DNA from: Pisolithus tinctorius
Lineage: Eukaryota > Basidiomycota > Agaricomycetes > Boletales > Pisolithaceae
Assembly: GCA_024663395.1 (NCBI GenBank)
Contig: JANFAH010000010.1
Location: 1,240,001-1,304,000 of the forward strand
Reading direction: 5' to 3'
Length of the DNA: 64,000 nt
The notes under the pieces are model-generated. The model was not told where the DNA came from, did not search any database, and saw only the letters and a list, made by a program, of their open reading frames with translations. Each line of letters starts with the position of its first letter. Positions within the stretch are counted from its first letter, which is position 1. Shown here one piece after another: positions 44,870 to 54,809 of the stretch. A program made the translations under genes and the position numbers.

Positions 44870-47800
44870 CTACTCTCCGTAAGGCTCTCCGGTCATGTTA
44901 CTGATGGTGGAGTTGTCAAAGTCAAAGTCGTTGTCGTATAAGTCGTTATCCTCGCTCCCAACGAGGGTATGATCGTCTATCAAGGCGGGGGTTGCTATCC
45001 TGTCCTGTAACAGACGATGAGGGCGGATGGAAGGGCATTGGGCCTGAGTATGCCCGGGACGAGTGGCATGGCAAAGGGGACATTCATATAGTCCACAGTT
45101 GACGCGGATATGGCCGAGACAGCGGCAGACATAACATGCCTGACAATAGCATGGATCAGATGGAGTAAGAGGCATGTCGAACTCGGTCAAGGCGTTCAGC
45201 ACAGGAGACGGCGGCAGCTGTGCAAGGGTTTCGACAATGTTTAACGTGTAGTCGAGTTCTGCACGGGAGACGCCAAAGGCAGTCTCAGGGTCTACTTCAG
45301 ATGGGGAGTCATGAGACTCACAAGGTTGTGGGTCAGGGCCTGATAAACAACAGGCACGAGGTCTATCGGCTCTACAGAGAGAGCGAGACGAGTGGGAGGA
45401 TGATGATGATGATGGTGTTGGGGGGGAGGATGACGCGGAGGAAACTGGAGGAGAAGTTGCAGTCAAGGGTCTTCTAGACCCAGGAGGGGGAGGAGTGATC
45501 AACGTAGGGTACTGGCAAACGTTATAGATGAGGTCTGCACCTCCAAGGACATCAAAGAGTTTAAGCAAGAGGGGAACTTGCTGGACGGCGATTTCATTCA
45601 AGATAGTACGAGCAGGGGACAGAAGGGGGTTCTGGCGATTGACATAATGAGAAAGTTCTTCAAGCTGAAGGGCTTGGATAGTGGCGTGATACACAAGATC
45701 AAGAGGGGAGTCTTCATCCACTTCATGATAAACGGTGCCGATGATGGCGGGATCAGCAACGAAGAGTCGGTAGGAGGTGATCATCTGATCACTAGCGGGT
45801 TGTCGTTGCCGATGAGCAAACGGAGTGTGGCGACAGGAGGGTTCACGAGGGTAGGTGTAACGGCGAGGAGGCATTTCGAGAGAGATGTTTCTGATAGTAC
45901 AGGTGGAGCGTCGAGTGGGTTGTTTCTGGAGGGGGAAGTCTTTGGGGAATCGTTTCTTATAGGCAGAGAGCATATCGTCCGCATGTTCAAGGTGTGACTC
46001 TTTCTGCCACGAGTTCTCGGAGGAAGGGTATCCTTTCCATTTGATTAGGAAGGCGTGTCCGCGGCCGGACCTTTTATGGCCGACTATCACCTCAACTTCG
46101 TATTCTTCTTCCTCGTTGACTAGGTCAGGTGGTGGAGTCAGGAAGTTCGGCCCGTGAACGTCATTTTCGCGATAGGGTGATAAGAGAGAAGCATGGAAAA
46201 TGTTATGAATCTTCCATCGTGAGGGAATCGTGAGGCGATACGTAATCGGAGATAGGACGTCAGAAATTGTGAAGGGTCCTTCTCGTTTGGGTGCTAGTTT
46301 CCTATTTTCATAGGAACATTTCAAATTGCGTGCTTCTAGCCAAACCTTATCACCTTTTTGAAATGGGGTGAAGGGTCGTGAGGAGCGGTCTTTCATAGTT
46401 TTTCTTGCTAAGTCGTGGGCTGCTAGGGCTTCCTCTCTAGCTTTTCGGAGTTCCTCGAGTCTAGACTCGGCGGTGGGAAGGTGGGTTTCCGTGATCAGGG
46501 ACGGAAGGGCTTTCGGTTCATATCCGTACATGAGGTAGAACGGAGATTGATGAGTGACGGAGTGTGGGCGATGGTTATGCGCGAACTCGGCCATTGGTAG
46601 GTTGTTCACCCACGAGGTGGGGTCGTTCTGGCAAAAGATGCGGAGATAAGTCTCCACTTCTTGATTCACCCATTCAGTTTCTCCATCGGTCTGAGGGTGG
46701 TACGCCGTGGACAGGGCAAGGGAGTACCCTAGGAGGGAAGCGAGTTCTTTGGCAAAGGTTGAGGCAAACTGAGGACCTCGATCTGAGATGATTTTGTCAT
46801 ACAACCCGAAGCAGGAGTAGACCTTTTTGAAAAACAAGGCTGCGATATCAGCAGCGGAGGTGGTTTTCTTCGTTGGTGATAAAATTACCCCCTTTGTAAG
46901 CCCATGGTCTACCACAACCAAAAGGGAATCATAACCGTTAGACACAGGTAAGTCGGTGACCAGATCGCAAGAGATCTGTTGGAAGGGGTGGGTCGAGGTG
47001 GAGGGGATAGGCACGAGGGGTGGTGTAGTCGGGTGTGTGTTAACCTTGTTTTGCTGGCATACGGCACAGCCTTCGACATATTTTCGGACGAAGGACGCAA
47101 GTCCAGGCCACCAATACTCAGAGGAAACAAGCTGTCGGGTTTTCAGGACACCAGGGTGTCCAGCGGAGGGGTGATCATGGTGGTTGGACACGACAGTCCG
47201 ACGGAGGGTAGGGTCATCGGGGATATACACCCGGTCTTTGTAAAGTAAAACTCCGCTGTCAAATCTCCAATCAGAGAGATGGGATTTAAACGGAAGCGGC
47301 ATATCGACATTTTCAATGGCACGAAGTGCCATTTGGACCACAGGGTCCTTCATGGAGGATGATGCGACTTTCTGAGTGAGGTTGGTGTCAATAAGATTGA
47401 CGAACAAGGTTTGTGGAAGGAGGGTAACTCCTTTGTTATCTTCATCATCATCAGGGATGTGATCAGGTCGGTGGGAGAGTGCATCAGGTGCAGCCAGGTC
47501 TTTTCCTGGGACATGTTCTAGTTGCAGATCAAAGTCTGCGAGGTCGAGGAGCCAGCGAGCCTGGCGACGATTCAGATTCTGAGGTGACTTGAAATATGTC
47601 AGGTTTTTATGGTCAGTAAAGACCTTAACCGGGAATGGGGATCCATGGAGATAGTGTTGCCAGGATTTCAGTGCTCGAATAACTCCTAGGAGTTCTCTGT
47701 CATAAATGTTGTAGTTCCTCTCTGCAGGGTTAAACGACTGGGACAGGAAGGCACAGGGTTGCCATTGTCCATTCGAATCTTCTTGAAGGAGGATTCCTCC

Positions 47801-49576
47801 AGTTGCATACTTGGACGCATCTGTAGTGATTGCAAATGGCCGAGAGGTGTCGGGCATTCGAAGTGTAGGTTGTGCCATAAAAATCCATTTGAGAAGTTCA
47901 AAGGCATCTTGGCATTTCTTGGACCAACTCCGATCGACCATTTTCTTGGTGAGGTCGATGAGTGGTCGTGCAATGTCCAAGTAGTAGGGGACAAATCTTC
48001 TGTAAAAGTTTGCGAATCCTAAAAAGGATCGCACATCTTTGACCTTCTTTGGGATAGGCCAGTCGGCTATGCCTTGGACTTTGACAGGGTCCATGGCGAC
48101 AGTATTTTCTTTGATGATCATTCCAAGGTATTCCACTTTGGTCAGATCAAAGTGGCATTTTTCCAATTTTAAGGGAAGGGAGAGTTCCCTCATTCGTTCA
48201 AGAACACGACGAGTTCTTTTCTTGTGTTCTTCAGGGTCATCGGAGAAGATGAGGAGGTCATCCATGTAGACAACCAACCACCCTTCTGTGATCATATCTC
48301 TGAAAGAGTCGTTCATGAATCGCTGGAAGGTGGCAGGGGAGTTACAGAGGCCGAAGAACATAACGGTTGGTTCGAAAAGTCCTTTGTGTGTGATAAACGC
48401 TGCTTTCCATTGGTCTCCTTCCTTGATGCGAACATTGTTGTAGCCCGACCTGACATCCATCTTTGTGAAGACGGAGGTTCCCTTTAGTTTGTCTACAAGG
48501 TCCGAAATGAGGGGAAGGGGGTATGCATCCTTCACCGTATTCTTGTTCAGGTATCTGTAGTCTTGGCAGGGTCGCAGGGAACCATCCTTCTTTCCTACGA
48601 AGAAGAAGGGGGCAGCTTGGGGAGACTTTGAGGGGCGGATCTTTCCCTCTCGAAGGTTTTCTTCGATAAACTTTTCTGCGGACTCTCGCTCAGAGGGAGA
48701 GAGAGGGTATGCCTTGGCCACCCTGGGGACGAAGTCCTCTACAAGGTTTATGGCATGGTCGTATGGTTGTGATGGAGGTAAAACCCCATCAGACAGTTTC
48801 TCGAAAACCGAGGCGAAGTCTTTGTATTCTTCAGGGAGGACGGCTTTCGGTTTCTTCTTGTGTTCTTCTTGGGCTAGTTCCGTAGCCGTGGTGATTTTTC
48901 GAAGAAGGCTATTGTTGGGATTAATCTTCTTTGCTTCTTCGACAAGTTTTCCAACTGACATCACAAAGTGTGCTCGGATGGTTTCATCTTCAGGTTCTTC
49001 GTAATCCATGAATTTGTTTATCCCTCTTTTTTCAGCAGGGGACACAAGATTCACGGTTGGTTCTTCGATGGCAACGGAAGAGACATTGCGTCTTAATTCC
49101 TTTGATCTATCGGTTTTCTCGTCGATAGACAACGTGCCCATCCTCCAGTCCACGACAGGGTTGTTTTCTTGGAGCCAAGGGAGACCCAGTATAATGTTTT
49201 CTGTTCCACAGTTGATGACATGGAAAAAGGACTGGTGAACGAGTCCCTTGATTTTGAAATAGAGAGTGGCAGAAAACAATATTCTCCCTTTCGAGTTCTG
49301 GGTTCCATCAGCATTCTTGGCAAGGATGGGTTCGGCGAGACGTTGAGTAGGGATTCAGTGCTTTCGCACAAAACCCCAGTCGATGCAAGAAATTTCTGCT
49401 CCAGAATCAACTAGAGCAGTGGTGTTGATGGCTTTCGAGGTAGTTTCTGATGCATAGAGGGAGATGGGAATCTGCATAGTACGTTCTGGTGTAGACGTTA
49501 CAAGTACAGGTGCAACAGAAACTAGACTGTCCTTAGTTTGGGGAACATCTGGCGTCAACGCAGAGTTCCCATTCAA
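44870..49576 (-). pseudogene. pol: gypsy Pol polyprotein, one in-frame stop
   Basis: Protease to chromodomain in one frame, broken only by TGA at 49357-49355 (FVRKH-stop-IPTQRL), inside the protease. Protease active site ALVDSGAEIS near 49,410. RT with VFTKMDVRSGYNNV and the catalytic VVYMDDLLIF (YMDD at 48,268-48,257). RNase H with ITTDASKYATGG, DRELLGVIRAL and FTDHKNL. Integrase HHCC (HPGVLKTRQLVSSEYWWPGL ... CAVCQQNK), core DHGLTKGV, ISDRGPQFASTFAKE, AYHPQTDGETEWVNQ. Chromodomain YEVEVIVGHKRSGRGHAFL then IKWKGYPSSENSW (about 46,100-46,010). After it an unusual extension of about 370 residues: Ser/Pro-rich tract, then CYVCRCLGHIRVNC and CPLCHATRPGHTQAQC, two CCHC-like knuckles near 45,145-45,035. 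Downstream of the stop 1,500 codons are open. Confidence 0.92.
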
Positions 49577-50472
49577 AAATCCTTCCCAAGAGCCCTAGCG
49601 ATGTTTACTAAGGCGATGGATGGGCCAGCGACTTTCTCTTCATCATCGCTTTCTTCAACTTCTACGATCTTGCAGATTTTCTTTACTTTCTTCTGGGGAG
49701 TTTTCCCCTTGTCTGGACATTCTTGGGAGAGATGTCCCTTGTTTCCGCAACCGAAACATCTTCCTTCTTTGATGTGACGGTCTCGTTCTTCTTTGGAGAG
49801 TCTCACTCCATCCACGTCCATAGCGTTTGGATCTTTTTCTTCGGCAAAATTGTTCCTAGGGTGGAATGTCTTCTTTTCTTTCTTTCCAAAGGTTTCATTG
49901 ACCTTTCTCCATTTAGCGTCGAACTTCTGTGCTTGGGTGTACCACTCAGTAATCTTGGTGGGAGTGGTTTCCATCATATGAATTCTGTTCGCGATGAAAG
50001 GTTTGAGTCCTTGGGAGAAGAACTCGATTAAGGCGACATCTTCCGTGATGGTTGAGTCAGCTGCAGCAGTCCGGAAGTCGGTGATATACTGTTCCACCAA
50101 ATCTTTCTGTTTCAGGGTTCGCAATTTGGCGATAGCGGTACCTGCAGTGTCAGCGGAGGTAAATGAAGCTTTGAAATCTTTTATAAAATTGGCAAAAGTG
50201 CCAAAACTCAGGGGGTTCTTTTCCAGAGATGTTTTCTGGAAAGTGGCAGCCCAGGAACGGGCGACATCTTTCTTCATATACAACAGGGCGTAGACTACCT
50301 TCTTGGTGTCAGTGTTGTATAGTTCTTCGTTTACCAAGAGGTAGGTCTGTACGGAGTACAGCCAGCTCATGGCATTCTTCTGGTTTCCATCAAAATCAGA
50401 TGGAGCACTGATCTTCAGTTCTGTGGCTTTGGTGGCATTGCCAACCGGTGCCTTCGACGATGAGCCAGACAT
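49573..50472 (-). CDS. gag: gypsy Gag with zinc knuckle
   Basis: Structural capsid/nucleocapsid protein of the element at 44,381-51,223. The open frame begins at about 50,728 and contains a GTG at 50,691 (PLRPTREESSSDEEQ), but its first ATG is at 50,472 (MSGSSSKAPVG), which I use: 299 codons. Capsid core: FDGNQKNAMSWLYSVQTYL, MKKDVARSWAATF, FKASFTSADTAGTAIAKL and VEQYITDFRTAA. The nucleocapsid zinc knuckle CFGCGNKGHLSQEC (CX2CX4HX4C) is near 49,770-49,728. Ends TGA at 49575-49573. The pol frame continues in the -1 frame from the overlapping TTTTT run, so a programmed shift or reinitiation is likely (inference). A start at 50,691 after ATG-to-GTG change is also possible. Confidence 0.85.
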   Translation of the reverse strand: MSGSSSKAPVGNATKATELKISAPSDFDGNQKNAMSWLYSVQTYLLVNEELYNTDTKKVVYALLYMKKDVARSWAATFQKTSLEKNPLSFGTFANFIKDFKASFTSADTAGTAIAKLRTLKQKDLVEQYITDFRTAAADSTITEDVALIEFFSQGLKPFIANRIHMMETTPTKITEWYTQAQKFDAKWRKVNETFGKKEKKTFHPRNNFAEEKDPNAMDVDGVRLSKEERDRHIKEGRCFGCGNKGHLSQECPDKGKTPQKKVKKICKIVEVEESDDEEKVAGPSIALVNIARALGKDF

Positions 50473-50758
50473 CGTAATCTGTGGTGGGGGCGGAGGTATA
50501 GGGAAGAGTGGTGGGGGACTTGGCTGAATGGGGGTTCCAAGCGATGCAAGTGACTGGGAGAGAAGGTTCAAGAGAATTCCAGAGGTGAAACCTCTATCTG
50601 GCTGTTCGGGTTCGTTGGAGGAGGTGTCAGTGACAGTACTCTCCTGTTCCTCGTCAGATGACGATTCTTCACGAGTGGGTCGCAACGGCACCCAACGTCG
50701 GTTGTTTCGGGGGTTCGTGGTGGTTCACTAAGCAGTGACCGATTCGGCCAAAGGCTGT

Positions 50759-50769
50759 AGACTTGAGCT
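50759..50769 (-). other. primer-binding site, self-priming type
   Basis: AGCTCAAGTCT on the minus strand, two bases after the 5' LTR. It is the exact 11-nt reverse complement of AGACTTGAGCT in the LTR (50,961-50,951), the predicted mRNA 5' end. No TGG start of a tRNA-type site is present at the LTR edge. Confidence 0.7.
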
Positions 50770-50771
50770 TT

Positions 50772-51223
50772 TGTTACACTCGACCGAAGTCAAGGCGTAG
50801 GGAGAGCTCGAATCGCAGACTAAGGTTTCTACTGAGCAACGGCTGCAGTAACCTCAGTAAACGACTGAGGATTTAGGGCAACGCCGGTAAGAGTGGTCCT
50901 TGTAAGGGACACTGAGGGCGAAGTTCTGAGAACGCTGCGTATGATTGAGCAGCTCAAGTCTGGGTTTCCAGGACTTGAGCCGGCAGTTTAAATACTACAC
51001 AGAAACGGACTATGAGGCGTCCGCATGTAACGAGGTAACTATGCTATTGGTTGAACAACGACGACTCATGTCCTAAGCATGTATCGAGCCAGTAACGCTA
51101 GTGGTGGAAATAGAGAGCTGTCAGATCAGAGAGAAGACGGCTCTAAAAGGAAACTAAGTCCAACGGATTGCAAACAAGGTAAACGTGCAACAGAAAAGGA
51201 AAAGTTAGGGGTGAAACGTAACA
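50772..51223 (-). repeat. 5' LTR of gypsy element
   Basis: 452 bp. Predicted U3 about 51,223-50,962, then R/U5 from 50,961. TATA-like TATTTAAA lies 25 nt before the predicted RNA start. Confidence 0.95.
50987..50994 (-). promoter_or_regulatory. TATA-like box in the gypsy 5' LTR
   Basis: TATTTAAA on the minus strand, 25 nt upstream of the sequence AGACTTGAGCT that I take as the RNA start. Same motif in the 3' LTR near 44,606-44,613. Confidence 0.6.
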
Positions 51224-51228
51224 TTTGC

Positions 51229-52301
51229 CTACTACTTACACACAACCTTACCCCCACCCCATGTAGTATGGATCCCTTAGATTTCACACTTATCTGACCC
51301 TCAGGTTTACCCTTTGACTCAATCACCAGGGTGGTGGGATTTCTACTTTGCCCAGTGCATGTCCTTTGCTAGGGTTAGGGTTAGGGTTACACAACTTCAA
51401 AAAATCAAGCAGCATGGGGGCAATTCATGTTACACAGCCTAGCAACTACAAGGATTGACCAACCAAATACACAGCCAAGGAAATACAGGAATGACCAACC
51501 AAATACACAGCCCAGAAAATACAGGATTGAGCAAATACACAGCCAAGAAAATACAGGATTGAGCAAATACACAGCCAAGAAAAATACAGGACTAAGTTAC
51601 AGAGCAAATGTTCCAAGTGGAACTGAGACCTCAGGCATCCTGGAGGGGCCCCTGCCCAGAAAGACACTGAGATCTCTAGAGAAAACAAGGTATTTAAAAG
51701 ACTAGTACAAAGATAATACAGATGTCAGTCAGAAGCTGGCCTGCACTGGCAGGCACAGACTATAAATCCCCCAGAACCCACAAAGCTGGCCTGCATTAGC
51801 AGGCACAGACTAAGCCCCCAGGTCCCACAATGAAAAAGTCCTAAGCTGGCCTGCACTAGCAGGTACAGACTATGTAACCCCCCAGAACCCCAGCTGGCCT
51901 GCAAAAGGAGGCACAGACTAAACCCCCAGAACCCACAGGAAGATAGTATCAGTAACCTACACACCCATAGTGTGCTGGCCAGGCACACAGTGGGCTGCAG
52001 GACAACAACAGGATACTACAAGACATACCTTAAACCCATGCAGCTGCAGTCTACATAGGTGAAGTCTGGCATCAAGGGAGTGGTAAGAGGAACATGGGAG
52101 AGAGAAAGATGAAGAGTGGTGTGTCAAAGTGCATCTTTTATAAAATTTTCTGTTTGCTGCTGTTTGGTCATCAGCCACTGGTCACAGCATGTGCAGTGAA
52201 GCATGTCACATGACATCACATGACATGCCGATGGCACACTGCACAGCACAACATTACTTTTATGTAATCACAAAAGCAGACCAGTAGTTAATTGGTAATG
52301 A
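51229..52301. other. repeat-rich non-coding region
   Basis: Contains an interstitial telomere-like (TTAGGG)3 at 51,370-51,389. Four units of 32-36 bp (core caaatacacagccaagaaaa) at 51,451-51,593. Four units of about 50-65 bp (core agctggcctgcactagcagg, then cacagac and ccccagaaccca) at 51,733-51,937. No gene. Confidence 0.75.
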
Positions 52302-52676
52302 AAACACAGCTACAATGATGTTATGTCAAATTTGTAATGAAACCCTGCCACAACTAATTACATAAGCATACTGATAATAATACCATCAGGGGCCATTTGT
52401 GAAGCTGAATACAGCTGTGCATATGTCAACACAGCCACATCAATGAGAAATTCAAACTCCGCTTTGAGGGTGGGATAGTGATGGTGAGGGGTACACAGCC
52501 ACAATGATGTCATGACAAAATCAGATTGAAACTCTGCCCCAAGTGATTACATAAGCATACTGATATTAATACCATCAGGGGCCATTTGTTGGGCTGAATA
52601 CAGCTGTGTACATAATAAACACAGCCACATCAATGAGAAATTCAAACTCCGCTTTGAGGGTGGGATAGTGATGGTA
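52302..52676 (+). repeat. tandem duplication of about 190 bp
   Basis: Copies 52,302-52,487 and 52,494-52,676 share acataagcatactgata, taccatcaggggccatttgt, gctgaatacagctgtg and a 3' block around aaattcaaactccgctttga. Directly precedes the 45-bp minisatellite. Confidence 0.85.
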
Positions 52677-52679
52677 AGA

Positions 52680-53886
52680 CCCCACTTCCAGGAGGTGGGT
52701 CCACCCTCCAGCCAGGTCAGCTGACCCCACTTTCAGGCACTGGGTCCACCCTCCAGCCAGGTTGGCCAACCCCACTTTCAGGCACTGGGTCCACCCTCCA
52801 GCCAGGTCAGCTGACCCCACTTCCAGGCAGTGGGTCTACCCTCCAAACAGGTCAGCCTCCCCCACTTCCAGGAGGTGGGTGCATGCTCCAAACAGGTCGG
52901 CTGACCCCACTTCCAGGCAGTGGGTCCACCCTCCAAACAGGTTGGCCAAACCCACTTCCAGGAGGTGGGTCCACCCTCCAGCCAGGTTGGCCAACCCCAC
53001 TTTCAGGCACTGGGTCCCCCCTCCAGCCAGGTCGGCTGACCCCACTTTCAGGCACTGGGTCCCCCCTCCAGCCAGGTTGGCTGACCCCACTTCCAGGCAG
53101 TGGGTCCACCCTCCAGCCAGGTTGGCCGACCCCACTTTCAGGCACTGGGTCCACCCTCCAAACAGGTCGGCCAACCCCACTTCCAGGCAGTGGGTCCACC
53201 CTCCAAACAGGTCGGCCAAATCCACTTCCAGGAGGTGGGTCCACCCTCCAGCCAGGTTGGCCAACCCCACTTCCAGGCACTGGGTCCACCCTCCAAACAG
53301 GTTGGCCAACCCCACTTCCAGGCAGTGGGTCCACCCTCCAAACAGGTCGGCCAACCCCACTTCCAGGCAGTGGGTCCACCCTCCAAACAGGTTGGCCAAC
53401 CCCACTTCCAGGCAGTGGGTCCACCCTCCAAACAGGTCGGCCAAATCCACTTCCAGGAGGTGGGTCCACCCTCCAGCCAGGTTGGCCAACCCCACTTCCA
53501 GGCACTGGGTCCACCCTCCAAACAGGTTGGCCAACCCCACTTCCAGGCAGTGGGTCCACCCTCCAAACAGGTCGGCTGAATCCACTTCCAGGAGGTGGGT
53601 CCACCCTCCAGCCAGGTTGGCCAACCCCACTTCCAGGCACTGGGTCCACCCTCCAAACAGGTCAGCCAAACCCACTTCCAGGCACTGGGTCCACCCTCCA
53701 AACAGGTCAGCCAAACCCACTTCCAGGCACTGGGTCCACCCTCCAAACAGGTCAGCAAAACCCACTTCCAGGCACCAGCCTACCCACCTTTGGGCACCAT
53801 CAGCCGACATTGGTTAGTCCCACTTTTAGGACAAAATGTACATGTTGGATGACCCACTTTCAGGCCTACAGGTGACTGAAGGGTCT
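52680..53886 (+). repeat. 45-bp minisatellite, copy 2 with flank
   Basis: About 24 units of 45 bp (52,680-53,775): cccacttccaggcagtgggt, ccaccctccaaacaggttgg, ccaac. Variants: caggcag / caggagg / caggcac, and ccagccagg / ccaaacagg. Followed by the 111-bp flank shared in inverted orientation with 43,018-43,135. The unit is a multiple of three and has no stop codon in any frame, so all six frames stay open; this is not evidence for protein. Confidence 0.95.
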
Positions 53887-54231
53887 GGAAATAGATGGTC
53901 TGCACGTGGAACAGGTGAAGGGAATGACATATTCCCTTGATGCACTTCTTGGCATAGGAAAATCCAGTCTCTCCAATGTCGACGATTGTCGAATTCCCCT
54001 GCCGTGACATGTCTGTTGTAGACGAGCGCGAATTCGCCAATGTCAATGGAATACATTATAGCTTAGATGAGCTTTTGGGTTTTTCATCTGCAAACTCCTC
54101 TGGCTCAGCGACTCCAACTCTAAGCGATTCCAGTGCAGATTCCGACAACAAAACAATCACCCCCCGAAAACATGGTACTCAGATTGATGCATCTGTGCCG
54201 CAAGAAGGCACTCTGCAGGAGACCCTTGTGC

Positions 54232-54584
54232 TGTAGGGAATGTAATTTCCCTACTAGGGGAATTGTTTTATTTTGTTCATTTTATTTAGTTTTGATTCTA
54301 GGTGTTTTTTCTGCTAGTGGTACTTAAGAGTTTCGCTTTTTTTGTTGCTTAGTCAGCACTACCTAGTGACTGGCATAGTTAGTTTTCCTTAAAAAACAAT
54401 AGACGAGTTACCACAGACGAGAGACGAGTTCGAGCAGGTCGTTCCCTGCACCAAGACTGCCTTAGAAGCCTTCAGACGATTATCAGGATCCTTGCCCAGG
54501 CTATAGAAGCCCCTTTGGCCTACTCACTCCCCTCAGACAATCCAACTACCAGTCTTCTCCCCATTAAAATCAAATTTTCCTACA
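54232..54584 (+). repeat. 5' LTR of Gag-only element
   Basis: 353 bp. Differs from the 3' LTR at five positions, all CpG here and TpG or CpA there. Confidence 0.95.
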
Positions 54585-54586
54585 AC

Positions 54587-54604
54587 TGGAGCCCACCACG
54601 AGGG
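54587..54604 (+). other. tRNA-type primer-binding site (candidate)
   Basis: TGGAGCCCACCACGAGGG two bases after the 5' LTR; TGG matches a tRNA CCA end. The tRNA is not identified. Confidence 0.55.
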
Positions 54605-54809
54605 GCTTCTGTCTTAGCCTGGCACCCATCCAAACCTTCCCAGATTTTACTTTGCAGTCTCCAGCTTTGTTTTCGCAATTTTCAGGCTCGGTTTAGCAGA
54701 TTTCACCTTTCGGTCTCATTTTTGCAGTCACTTTGCTCGCATTTTCGTGTTTTCCCACTCGTGCGCACTCACTTATCAAGCATTCACACTCATATAAACT
54801 CCCGAAGTC

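Larger units (their letters stand above)
44381..51223 (-). mobile_element. complete Ty3/gypsy chromovirus (LTR retrotransposon), Tf1/sushi-like
   Basis: 6,843-bp element transcribed on the minus strand. Identical-length 452-bp LTRs (44,381-44,832 and 50,772-51,223) begin TGTTAC and end GTAACA. A 5-bp target duplication TTTGC flanks it (44,376-44,380 and 51,224-51,228). Order in the sense direction: LTR, primer-binding site, gag, pol (PR-RT-RH-IN-chromodomain, long C-terminal extension), polypurine tract, LTR. LTRs differ at 9 of 452 sites by my reading, so insertion is recent. Damage seen: one TGA in the protease region and the gag ATG position reading GTG. Confidence 0.95.

Noticed and set aside
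47759..49238. Plus frames of 76-96 codons over the gypsy pol region
   Set aside because: Antisense to RT and RNase H of the minus-strand polyprotein.
52762..53817. 351-codon frame of 15-residue repeats
   Set aside because: Every frame of the 45-bp minisatellite is open; no start context, no unique sequence, no homology.
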